Positions 1 through 11,800 of a stretch of DNA of 64,000 bases are shown one piece after another. The notes under the pieces were generated by a model. The model was not told where the DNA came from, made no database searches, and was given only the letters and a program-made list of their open reading frames with translations. Source of the stretch: Chiridota heheva (Eukaryota; Echinodermata; Holothuroidea; Apodida; Chiridotidae). Where the stretch lies: contig JAIGNY010004474.1 of NCBI GenBank assembly GCA_020152595.1, forward strand, positions 17,501 to 81,500, given 5' to 3'. A program made the position numbers and the translations under genes. Numbering within the stretch: the first letter of the stretch is position 1; each line of letters opens with the position of its first letter.

Positions 1-1274
<1,274 letters not shown>

Positions 1275-1691
1275 CCTTTTGAATCATTTATTTTGATTTG
1301 CGAAACAAGTCGGTTTTCGTTCCCTTTTAAGTTTCGACTTTGAACCCTAGCTCTCTCTCTCTCTCTGTAATAAATATGTGCCACCCCAAATAATACTTCA
1401 AAAGATCGCAAAGCGGAAAAATTGAATATTTATGTAAATATTTTATTCCAGTTTTGTGTTGGAAGAATATTAGAATCAGGGTACTGGTTGTAATATGATT
1501 ATTCATGATTCAAAAAATATTTATCAAGAATTGTTTGTTAGGCTTTCAGTTAACGTCAATTAACGCTAACGCTATTTTTCCATTGTAAAATAGGCAAGGA
1601 TTGCTTAGCCTAGCAGTGACCTAACGAGTAGGCCTAATGACATTACGTTAGTCAGTAGGACTAGGCTAGGCCAGGCCAGGCCTAGTCAGAT

Positions 1692-2363
1692 CACAGGTGT
1701 TCCTAACGTTATGGCAACCTATATGCTTACTATTTATATAAAAAGAAAGGTAGGACTCTTTCTAACGCGACTATCGAACCGTATCAAAACAATCCTTTTT
1801 TTTGACCACTCGCGAATCTTAATTACATTTTTTTTACTCTACTCACATTCGTTGGAGACTCCCTTCTTCGTGTATAACATACTATAAGCCACGGTATTTG
1901 TTAGTTTTTTCCCGATTAGATGTACAAATGATGAATTTTCTACCAAATTACCGTCAAGACAGTCTATCCGTCCAACAATTTGCTGCAAACTAAAGAAACA
2001 TTGCGATGACGTCATGAAGAAGCAGCGCTGCAATTACGTCATCGCAACGTTTCTTGTTATAGTTTGCAGCAAATTGTTGGACGGATAGATTGTCTTGACG
2101 GTCATTTGGTAGAAAATTCATCGTTTGTACATCTAATCGGAGAAAAACTAACAAATACCGTAGCTTGTACACGAAGAAGGGAGTCTCCAGCAGATGTGAG
2201 TAGAGTAAAAAAGTGTAATTAGGATTCGCGAGTGGTCAAAAAAAAGGATTTTTTTTTTTATGCGGTTCTATAGTTGCGTTAGAAAGAGTCCTACCTTTCT
2301 TTATATATATATATAGTATTAGTAAGCATATACTAGGTTGCCATAACATTAGGAACACCTGTG
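1692..2363. mobile_element. Palindromic (foldback) DNA transposon with 8-bp target duplication
   Basis: Two arms of about 320 bases are inverted copies of each other, meeting around 2010-2030 in a short loop containing 'gaagaagcagcgctgc'. The ends read CACAGGTGTTCC and GGAACACCTGTG. The 8-mer AGTCAGAT occurs directly outside both ends (1684-1691 and 2364-2371), which is a target-site duplication. The duplication length fits hAT, but the terminal bases do not match the usual hAT YARNG start, so the superfamily is open. No transposase is encoded; short ORFs here are arm translations. The arms differ at scattered sites, so the copy is not brand new. Confidence 0.88.
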
Positions 2364-2371
2364 AGTCAGAT

Positions 2372-3124
2372 AAACATCTGACCGTAGTAACTAGTATACG
2401 CTATATAGCTGACTGCGAATACTGGGTCAGACACCATCCTATGCATATAACGGTGGAAACCGCTACATTGACTCATCATAGTCGCGTCGCAGAATATTCC
2501 TGTTTTGAGAACATTTTCCAATAAATTTGTACTTTTTTATCTCATTCATTTTAAGCTGAAAAAGTTAGACTACATCAGACATAGCTAAAAAAGCTTCTTG
2601 TATGTAACTCTTAATCTTAAAAGCTTGGGCATATGAAAATATATTCAATAACTATGTACTAAAACCCCTAAAAGGAAGAAACTTTCACCTACCTCTGTTG
2701 TTACCTTCTCACAATCATGTGCGTCGAAGTGAATGTACCTAATTATTTCAAATTCTATCAAACATCAGCCATGCCAGGGTAGCGTAAATGTTGAACGCAT
2801 GTGTCCAGTTTGCTGGCGTTATGTGTACGGTGTTGTGCACCCGGCTTACATTTTTACCCATTTTTAATCATTTTATGATTACCAACATGTTTTAATTACT
2901 TACAAGTTTAACAGAAATAATAGGAGAAGTTAACTATATATTTTTATGTGCCGTAAGTACAGTAATTATAGTGTAACAGGTGAAGCAAATAGACAGTGTA
3001 GTCATGAAATTAGGACAGGTGATTTCCACGTTAAGACAGACAGGACAGTCTCACTCTGTATTGCATGTAGTGCGTAGCATGTAAAGCATACAGAGGGAGA
3101 TGTTATCTCACTAGGCCAGGCCAC
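2372..3124. other. Intergenic stretch without recognisable gene
   Basis: AT-rich single-copy-looking DNA between the palindromic element and the LINE scrap. No ORF of note, no tRNA-like or repeat structure was seen. Several 'aggccaggcc'-type words occur here and just upstream (1655-1690). Confidence 0.5.
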
Positions 3125-3532
3125 CTAACGTATTCTTGAGGTCAGAGACAACGTAACTGTGTACGGGCTCAGTACGTTTTTGCCAAGTTGGAGGGGAAAC
3201 TTTATCATTACATTCAATGGGATATTTGGGGAAACATCAATATCATTAATGAAGATTAAGAAAAGAAGCGGATCCAATACAGAACCCTGAGGAACACCAC
3301 TTGTAACCTTCTTCCATGGAGATACTTCATCATTAACAACAACTCTTTGTGACCTGTCAACTAACCAAGAATATATCCAACTGGCACACTTTCCCTCCAC
3401 ACCAAGTGCTCTTGTTTTCATCATGAGCCTGCCTAATGAAACCTTATCAAATGCATTTTGGAAATCTAAATAGATAACATCCACATTATGACCAGAATCA
3501 ATTTGTTTAGTTACATCATTAAGAAACTCCAA
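3125..3532 (-). pseudogene. LINE reverse transcriptase fragment
   Basis: Reading the minus strand gives a 135-residue stretch with two hallmark non-LTR reverse-transcriptase motifs: [12 protein letters not shown] (motif A region, D of the YLDF) and [20 protein letters not shown] (motif B region). The spacing and wording fit a CR1/Jockey-type LINE. The usual Gly in 'GSVLGP' is Asp here. Neither the YADD motif nor any endonuclease follows, so this is an internal fragment of a dead copy. It lies opposite in direction to TRAIP and 2.2 kb upstream of its first coding exon. Confidence 0.85.
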
Positions 3533-4122
3533 TAAATTAAAAACACAAGACCTTTACAGCGATACAACTACGACCAGAAAGTCTCAACTCCAAAACCTTC
3601 AACCTTGTACACTTTGAATAGACAAATACAAAACTATCAACCGAAGCTTCCTCAAAACTACATGTCACTCCTGGAAATCAATCCACATATTACAGCTATC
3701 ACAGTAAATCGAACTCTCCATTATCATACAATAATTAACAGAAGCAGAAAACCAAAAGCAGCAACCTAAGAGAGGAACAATAGGCCCAACAATACCTAAA
3801 GAAATACCTTAGCTTCAACGCACAATATACTAGCGTATACTTAACACATGGGCCTATGCACTTAACTTTAAAAAATAACAAAGCCTAACACAACAATACC
3901 AAAGCCTAGCTTACAACAACAGCAACAAAGTGTGTAGTAGGATAGAGTTAGTTTACCACGCAAACCAGCAACAACAAAAAACAACACAAATTTAACAATT
4001 GAGGAAACTAATGAAAATAACAAATATGCAGAAAAAATGTCAAAAACAACAATATGGTAAAACTCAGCCTGAATAAAACCCAAAATCTAGATGAAAATAT
4101 CCACAAATTGAGACAATTGAAA

Positions 4123-4486
4123 CACTTCTGTATACACTTCTGTATACACTTCTGTACACACTTCTGTACACACTTCTGTACACACTTCTGTACACACTTC
4201 TGTACACACTTCTGTACACACTTCTGTACACACTTCTGTACACACTCTGTACACACTTCTGTACACACTTCTGTACACACTTCTGTACACACTTCTGTAC
4301 ACACTTCTGTGCACACTTCTGTGCACACTTCTGTGCACACTTCTGTGCACACTTCTGTGCACACTTCTGTACACACTTCTGTACACACTTCTGTACACAC
4401 TTCTGTACACACTTCTGTACACACTTCTGTACACACTTCTGTACACACTTCTGTACACACTTCTGTACACACTTCTGTATACACTT
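4123..4486. repeat. 12-bp minisatellite (CACTTCTGTACA)n
   Basis: About 30 head-to-tail copies of cacttctgtaca. Edge copies read TATACA, most read TACACA, and a central block of five (about 4308-4365) reads TGCACA. One unit near 4240-4250 is a base or two short ('cacactctgtac'). Because the period is a multiple of three, ORFs run through on both strands; they are a by-product of the repeat. Confidence 0.96.
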
Positions 4487-4557
4487 GGAATCCACATCCC
4501 AAGAGAGCTACAGTATCAATTTACTTGAAGGGGCACAACAAAACTAGTATCAAGTTT

Positions 4558-4880
4558 GAGATACATTGGCTATGAAGAACGATTGAAAGAGCATAATTTG
4601 ACAATGTTACAGAAAAGACACACAAGGCAAGACCTTATAACAGTCTACAACATGTAAAAATCGACATAAAACCAAATGAAGTCTTCGACATAGTCATTCC
4701 TCAACTAGAGGCCATGCTATGAGGATACGACTAACATCTATGAAACTGGATGTTAGAAAGTTCTCATTTTACAAGGGTTTAGAAGATCTGGAACAGCCTC
4801 CCAGCATACATTGTGCTGGCTCCCAATCTGCTTGCATTTAAAATCAGACTAAACGACTCTTAGGATATTTAAGGGCTATT
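4558..4880 (+). pseudogene. LINE ORF2 C-terminal remnant
   Basis: Frame-broken plus-strand translation resembles the end of a CR1/L2-class LINE protein: 'ERLKEHNLTMLQKRHTRQ', then 'DLITVYN', then 'LDVRKFSFYKGLEDLEQPP'. The known pattern is a conserved RxxRGDLI(x)VYK block followed by RxxFFxxRVVxxWNxLPxxVV. Several frameshifts and stops are present. It points opposite to the reverse-transcriptase fragment at 3125-3532, so the two are not one insertion as they stand. Confidence 0.6.
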
Positions 4881-4930
4881 AAACCTTGTATCCGACTGTG
4901 CCACATCTTCTCATGTGGCAGGCATGGCTT

Positions 4931-5272
4931 CATATTGTCCCTCTTTTTATGTAGTGATGAATATTTGTGTAGTGACGAATGTCAAAATTGAAATGATTAA
5001 TTCCGCATACTGACGAATGTTCGAAAAGTTTTGAAGCTTGATGAAATAAAAGTTGAAAAACGTATTATATGAGCTTTATATATCATTAGAAAGAGAAAAA
5101 ACTAAATGTTTTGCCAATTGTTCTTCTAATAAAGATGTTTTTAGGAAAATCTTATTTCATGAAGCTTTAAAGACATTCATTAGTATGCGGAAATATTAAT
5201 TCAGTATTTGGTGCCAATTTTTGTTTCATATAAATAAGACATTCGTCAGTATGCGGAAAGAGGGACGATATG
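4931..5272. mobile_element. Foldback MITE with sub-terminal repeats
   Basis: Terminal inverted repeats CATATTGTCCCTCTTT (4931-4946) and AAAGAGGGACGATATG (5257-5272) match at 15 of 16 positions. Inside, the word TTCCGCATACTGACGAATG recurs in both orientations (about 4996-5020, 5180-5195, 5240-5257), as do variants 'gtagtgacgaatgtc'. No coding capacity. Typical of a small non-autonomous DNA transposon. Confidence 0.75.
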
Positions 5273-5718
5273 AGGAAAAGCTAGTGTGTGAGCAGGGATA
5301 TCTTACTTTAGCTGTTGTGAGCATGATCCAGGTTTAGGCCTATGTGGTTTCTTTACATATTGTTTCTGCAACTAATGTAAACGTGTTAAATGACCTATGG
5401 AGAATCTGTAAAAGAGGGCTTCCAAGTGATAATATCACACTCAAATTTGAGCTCCAAATCATTACATTTTGCCGCATGGGTTATAAAAGACAACTTTATC
5501 TATCTTGGTGGAGTTGGTTTGCCTCAGAAAGAAATGTATTATAAACAGAATGACAGATTTTCCACAGGTGAAACATTTTCCTCATGTATTGTTTTGTCAC
5601 TTTCCTGTGTTTCCCCCTTCCCCATTCCTCAAAAATGAATTATGTACGACCCCCTTTCTGATGCCCTTGACAATTTAGTTGAGAGTTTTGTATAATCTGT
5701 TTCTTTCTTTTTCTTCAG
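5273..5718 (+). promoter_or_regulatory. Probable upstream intron/5' flank of TRAIP
   Basis: The first TRAIP coding exon is preceded by a pyrimidine-rich run and CAG (ttcttcag, AG at 5717-5718), so a non-coding first exon probably lies upstream. I could not identify that exon or a TATA box. Short ORFs here look random. Confidence 0.35.
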
Positions 5719-5731
5719 GTAACATGTGACC

Positions 5732-5826
5732 ATGATCCATGCATCATGTCCCATCTGTTCTGAGCTGTTTGAGACAGACTCAATCCTATGCGCCTGCCCA
5801 TGTGGTCACACATTCCATGAAGCTTG
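5732..5826 (+). CDS. TRAIP: TRAIP coding exon 1 (first half of RING)
   Basis: Encodes residues 1-31 and two bases of residue 32. RING ligands visible: C6-x2-C9, then C24-x-H26-x2-H29. The start at 5732 is supported by an in-frame TAA at 5720-5722 and by A at -3. It has the same distance to the first RING cysteine as in vertebrate TRAIP, within one residue. Donor is g|GTAAGA. An out-of-frame ATGTGA start-stop lies 2 bases upstream (5724-5729). Confidence 0.92.
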
Positions 5827-8800
5827 GTAAGAATATACAGGAGCCTCATAAATATTGAGGAGCTCATGATTATTCATGAGTTCCTGAATATACAGTGCCT
5901 CATGATATACAGGAATTTATTAATTAAATATACAGTAGCTCATGAGCTCATGAATATGCAGCAGCTCCTAAAGGCAATATTGGTCAGACAGATGCATCTT
6001 GTATGATAGATGAAAAAGACAAAGAGTTCAATATCTTGTCTCATGGAGGAGAATAAAAGTCAAAAAGATGCCACAGCTTAGCTTTAAAATGACTGATAAA
6101 TACATTTTTAAGTGTCATTAGTGACATTACATCCTCATCACCCCCAACTAAAAAAAAACATGAATATAGATGGATTTGTTCAGACACAAATGCAGTTTCA
6201 AAGACTGAAGTGTTCCAAAAAATTGAAAAGCTAGAAAAATTTCATCAAGTTGATTTGTTGATAGGTTGCCAAATTTTGAAGAAAATCAGCCAAAAGAAGA
6301 TAGGAAATCTTCTGGCAAACTTACTTTTCCTTTTCTTTTTCCCTAGAAAAGTTTGTTGTATACACCAATGCTGATGCCCATGTTATAATAATTGCTGACC
6401 GTGGACTTCTTTTTGTGCATGACTTAACTCAACTTTATTTTTGTTTATAATCACCTTTTACCTTTATCATTTTCAAATCTTTCTACAATGGAACAACTTT
6501 TCTATTCATTTTCTTCAAGACTTGGTCTTTTTCCGTTTATTTCCTTTGGATTTCTGGTAAGATCTTTCCGGTTTTTCTTCGTTCCTCAGCCTACACCCAT
6601 CCGCCGCCTATCCTAAGACACACATCGCACTGGAGCTTGCCACCTAGTGCGGGCAGCTCCAGGGCCTCTCGCTATTTTCCTCCACCTCCTTTCACATCCG
6701 GGATTTTCACTTTTCTTTGGTCCACTGTCACTTCCTGCCTCTCGGAGTGTCTGCTACCTTTTTCTCTTCCCCTTCTCTCTTTTTTTACTTCGGGCACCTT
6801 TTTTTTTTCTTCACCCCTCACTCTTTTGTTTCCATCACACTTATGGAGACATCAGACCTTATTTTCTTCCCTCCATCTTCACAACGTTCTTTGACGTGCC
6901 TCAAACAACCTTCCTCTCCCCCTCAGCTTCCTTCCTCTCCTTCTCCCAACCTTCCCCCTCCTCTCCTTGCAACTTCCCACCACCCACCACCACTCCCCAC
7001 CATGGCCAAATTTCATCATTGTCTCCCCTCCCCCTCCTGGTGACTCAGGCCTCAAAACACTCTCCCATTTCACTCTCACCAAAGCCTTGCAAGACCTCAT
7101 AGGTATCCCTGACCTTATAAAACGCCTTCAATCTGGAGACCTCCCTATCAAATGTTCCACCTCCACCCAATCAAAACTCCTCCTAGCTTCCACTACTCTT
7201 GCAAACACTGGAGTCAACATCTCCCCCTCCCCTCACCATTATCGGAACTCCTCCAGGGGAGTCAATCAATGCCCTGATCATCAGCGCGCACCACCTGAGG
7301 AAATTAAAATCGAACTCGAGTCGCAGGGCGTCACAGACGTCCGGCGACTATCCCTCACCCGCAACAATACCACCATACAAACCAGTGCTTATTTCCTCAA
7401 TTTTGACACCCCCTCCCCCTTCCTCCATCCACGTCGGCTACCTCAATGTCCCCGTCTCTCCCTACATCCCAACCCTTCTCAGATGCTACAAATGCCAAAG
7501 GTATGGCCACAGTAAAAACAAGTGTCGCTCCAAACCCCACTGTGCCTCTTGCGGCTTCCCCTCCCATGATACCACTACCTGCAACAAGGAACCCAACTGC
7601 GTAAATTGCTCTGGAGTTCACTCCGCCTCCTCAAACTCCTGCCCCAAATTGATCAGAGAGAAGGAGGTATCCAGGATAAAGACCCTTCAAAATGTTTCCT
7701 ATCCCGAGGCCAAAAAGATCTTAAGACTCCAAATTCCCAAACCAACTCAACCAAAATACCCTCACCTATTCCCAAGTTATCACCCACTCCAACCCTACCA
7801 CCACCACCACAAACACAAACACCACAAACATAACCCCACCCTTCCACCCACCTGCACTATCTCCAGGGGTGTCCAGACTGACATAACCTGGATCGACCAA
7901 TTTTCCATTCAGAGAAAAATGCTCCTACCCCCCTTCCATCCACGCCCAACCCCTCTCTACCTCTTCCTCATCCACCAACACCTCAGGCCCCTCTCACCAT
8001 CACGTTGCATCCCTCCCCCATCCAAGGGAAAGCCGTTTCAATAAGCTTCCCCCAAAAAGATCTCAACTCTCATAAGACCTCCTCAACATGTCAAATAACC
8101 AGAGACAAGCCACAAAACATCCACAGATCCCCTGCCAACTGTCATGGACCACCCCCAACTTCCGCATCCTTACCTTCTACCCCCACCACTCAAACCAAAA
8201 ACCTAACTCAACACCAACAGAACCCCCTCATCAAACCAAACCTTCCCAACTCAAAACACCATCTCCACAACACAAACTCCCCCAGATCACCCCTCAGTGA
8301 TAGGGGAGACTCCTCAATCTAATTTTCTTCCTCTTTGACCCTCCCCTTCATCAATCACAACCCCATCCAAGACATAGAGGTCGGACAACCTCCCTCCGGA
8401 TTCGGGCCCCCTCAGGGGTCCTCCCCCCTTTGTCACCTCTAAAATGGCAGACATCATACAATGGAATTGTCGCGGTCTCTGCGCCAACTTCGAAGAACTT
8501 GAACTTCTGATCTCTACTTTCAACCCCAGCATTATCTACCTACAGGAGACCTTCCCCCGACTTCATCCTCATTCGGGGTACACGGGATCCCATTTTATCA
8601 CCCAAAACGCCAGAAAAGCCTCTGGCGGCTCCTCTATTTACATCAGAAATGATATCCCCTTGAGCTACATTCCTATCCAGTCCGACCTTCAGGCTACTTG
8701 CCGTCTTGTGATCCTACACAAAACCATCACTTTTTGCAGTCTTTACATCCCCGCAACTCCCCTTTACCCCCCTTTACCTTGACAATCTCATCTCTCAACT

Positions 8801-11800
8801 TTCCAAACCTTCCATCCTGACAGGTGATTTTAAAGCTTACAACCCTTTTTGTGGTTCCTCTACTTCTACTGTCAGAGGGAAACACATTGAAAATCTCCTG
8901 AGCCACCACAACCTTTGCCTCCTCAACGACGGCTCCCCCACTAACTTACACCCAGGTACTGGCACTTTCACCAACCTCGACCTCTCCATTTGCGACCCCT
9001 CGCTCTTTGTTGACTTCTCGGACTGCATATCTCCTTCCTCATTTCCACCCCAACCTCTTTGTCTCACCTCATCCCAACCAACTGAAGATTCCAGCACGCA
9101 GACTGGGGCCTCTACTCCACTCTGTGCAATAGCTCCATTACTAATGACATTCTCCTCTCCGATCATCCTGTCTCTCTCTTCACCTCCAAACCCTTGGAGG
9201 TTGCCAATTTCACTAACCCCACTTCACCTTTACCCCACAGAACTTCAAATCCTGATTCACCACCGACTGTAAAAAAGCTATCTCCCTCAAGAACGAAGCC
9301 CTCCGTCTCTTTAAAACCCACCCCACACTCCTAAACCTTGACAACTTTCCCGTCCTCAGAGCCAAAGCCAGGAAGACCATTAAACTCAGCAAAAAAGTCT
9401 CTTGGGAAACCTATGTCTCGTCCCTGTATCTCCAGACCGCCCCTCCAAGGTCTCCCCTTCGACCTCCGTTGCACAAAGTCCTGCCTCTCCTTTGCTCTCC
9501 GCATCCTCACCGATCCACGTAACCCTTGCTTCCATTCCATCCTTTCTCCCTCCTTCATCAACCTCTCCAATCTCAACAAATGCATCCCCCCACCTTTCGG
9601 GATTCGGATGCACTCCCACTTCTCCAAAGCCAACATCAACATTTTCTTGATCGTCGGATACACCATCCCACCTACACCCAACTGGGCTATTCCCCCTTCC
9701 CTTCTCCCTCCGCCAAGGTGTGCCTTGGTCTTTCCTCCTTTAGGAAAGCTCTTCACAACCTAGCCTTCTTTCACTCTAAATACTGCCAACTCAGTAGACA
9801 TTTCCACGACTACTCCTTCCTCTTCACCGATAGCTCCACACGGGAAGGCTCTTCTGCAGCCGCCGCGGCCACCGCCTGTCCCAGCCTCACCCTCTCCTCA
9901 AGGCTACTGGATGGCACCTCTATCTACTCTGCCGAGGCAAAAGCCATCCTCCTAGCCTTAAAATTCTTAGAACTCTCTTTCAGCCCCCATTTTGTCATCT
10001 TCTTTGACTCTAAATCTGTCCTCACTGGCATCCTCAACATGCTCTGGCCCAACCCTCTCATTCTACAAATCCTCAACAAAGTCCATACTCTCTACTCCTT
10101 AGAAAAGAATATTATCTTCTTCTGGATTCCCAGCCATGTCGGCATCCCTGGCAATCAGAGAGTCGACAGAGCCGCCAATAAAGCTCTGTCAAACATCGCC
10201 TCTCCTTTTCCTATTCCACACTCAGACCTCCATCTCTTCATCTCCAACTACATTAAAAAAAACCTGGCAAAACTCCTGGAATCACAAAGCCAGTAATAAA
10301 CCCCACACCATTAAACCCAAAGTCGGGACCAACACCCCCCTGCACAGTCGCAACCGCCGGGAAGACATCTTTCGCTCCCATCTCTTATTCGACTCACCTA
10401 CCCCTCTCTGCCCCTCTTGTAACACTGATTTCTCTATCAAGCATATCTTTGTAACCTGTCCCTTATGCCAGAACTCCAGATCTCTTCTCTCCTCACTATC
10501 CTCAATCTCGGACCTTTTCAAAAACCATTCTTCCTCAAACATCATCAACTTCCTCTGCAAGAACAACCTCTTCCACCACATTTAACTTCTCCCTTTCCCC
10601 TTTCTACACCTAACCTTACTCACCTCCTTTTTTTTTCTTTTCTTTTTTCGGTTTTCCCCCCTTTTCTCCTTTATAAACCTTTCTTTCCTCACTATCCTAA
10701 ATTTTACATCATAATTTATTAACACCATCTTGGCACATTTGACTCTCGCAGTGCCGTTAAACATCAACAAACCAAACCTATAATAATTGTGTCTAACCCA
10801 TTGCACTTGAGTGCTAGATTTGATTGAGAAGGTTTAATAAATAGTTCTTTCTTGTACCAACCAATGTGGATGCCTATGTTATAATAATTGTTTGTTTGTT
10901 TCTAACCCATTGCACTTGATGGACTTGCTTGACACTGCAAGAATCACACACATTGTTTGTAATAGAATATGCTATGTAAGAGATTGTCATTTTTTGATTT
11001 CCTTTCTTTAGTCTACAGAAATGGATAGACACCTCAAACACATGTCCGCAGTGTCGGCAGAAAACAACCTTGCGTAGCATCATCAAGCTCTTCTTTGAGC
11101 ATGATGATGGTGGTGAGACCCAGCTTGACCCATCCAAGATTCAGGTATGACATGTTTGTTTGTTTCTGATGATTTTGGGATGTCCTTTGGTGCATAAATT
11201 TACCATTTGTGTATGCCTTTCAAGCAAAGTGGTGAGCATTGCATAATTGGAAACATTATAAAGCAAGTATAAGAGTTGTTATATAGGATCAAAATAAAAT
11301 TAAACAAATCCATCTGTTATTTTTCTGTGCCTTTTATGTTGTTTGATTTAACATAGAATGCTTTGGATGAAGCACGAGTTGAAATCGGCAGGGAAAGAAA
11401 AGCAGCAACAACATTCCGCAAAGAAACAGAACGGCTCTCTGATCTGGTGGAAACCTTAAACAAACGTCTCAAAGAATTGAAGAAACAAGTAAAGGAGGAG
11501 CAGACGATTCGAGATGCGATGCGGGTAAGTCAAGAAAAGATGAGAGAATGTTTGGGATGGGTGAATGTTTGGGATGGGTGATTGTGGAAGAGATCGGTGA
11601 TGGCGTTGAGGGGGTTGAGGGATGCTCTGTGTAGGGGGAAGTATATGTTTGTCAGTTGATCATGGCAGTTATTGCATTGTGGTAGGGAGAACCATAAATC
11701 ATCAACTTCTAAGACCACTTGACTTCTCTAGCACTATATGACTTTCAAGGATCAGTTCAGTGGTCAAGCAAGTCTATGTTATATGAAATAGGACTTCAAA

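Larger units (their letters stand above)
6395..10778 (+). mobile_element. I-superfamily LINE, internal deletion derivative
   Basis: A non-LTR retrotransposon in TRAIP intron 1, same strand as the gene. The 11-mer TATAATAATTG flanks it (6384-6394 and 10779-10789) as a target duplication. Order: pyrimidine-rich 5' leader; gag ORF with three CCHC-type knuckles; APE endonuclease; linker ending SWETYVSSL; post-RT region beginning PFDLRCTKSCLSFALRIL; RNase H; 3' region; tail ending in ccaaacc without poly(A). The reverse-transcriptase core (about 1.2 kb) is missing. Gag with triple knuckles plus RNase H points to the I superfamily (Nimb-like). Several frameshifts, so inactive. Confidence 0.88.

Noticed and set aside
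4008..4575. Cys/His-rich ORFs (CTHF, KCVQ, RSVY repeats) resembling a repeat protein
   Set aside because: Open in several frames on both strands simply because the unit is 12 bases long.
3125..4880. One LINE spanning the two reverse-transcriptase remnants
   Set aside because: The fragments lie on opposite strands with a minisatellite between them, so they are separate remnants or a rearranged copy.
6637..7100. Several overlapping ORFs in the LINE leader, both strands
   Set aside because: Low-complexity pyrimidine-rich sequence; only the gag frame shows conserved motifs.
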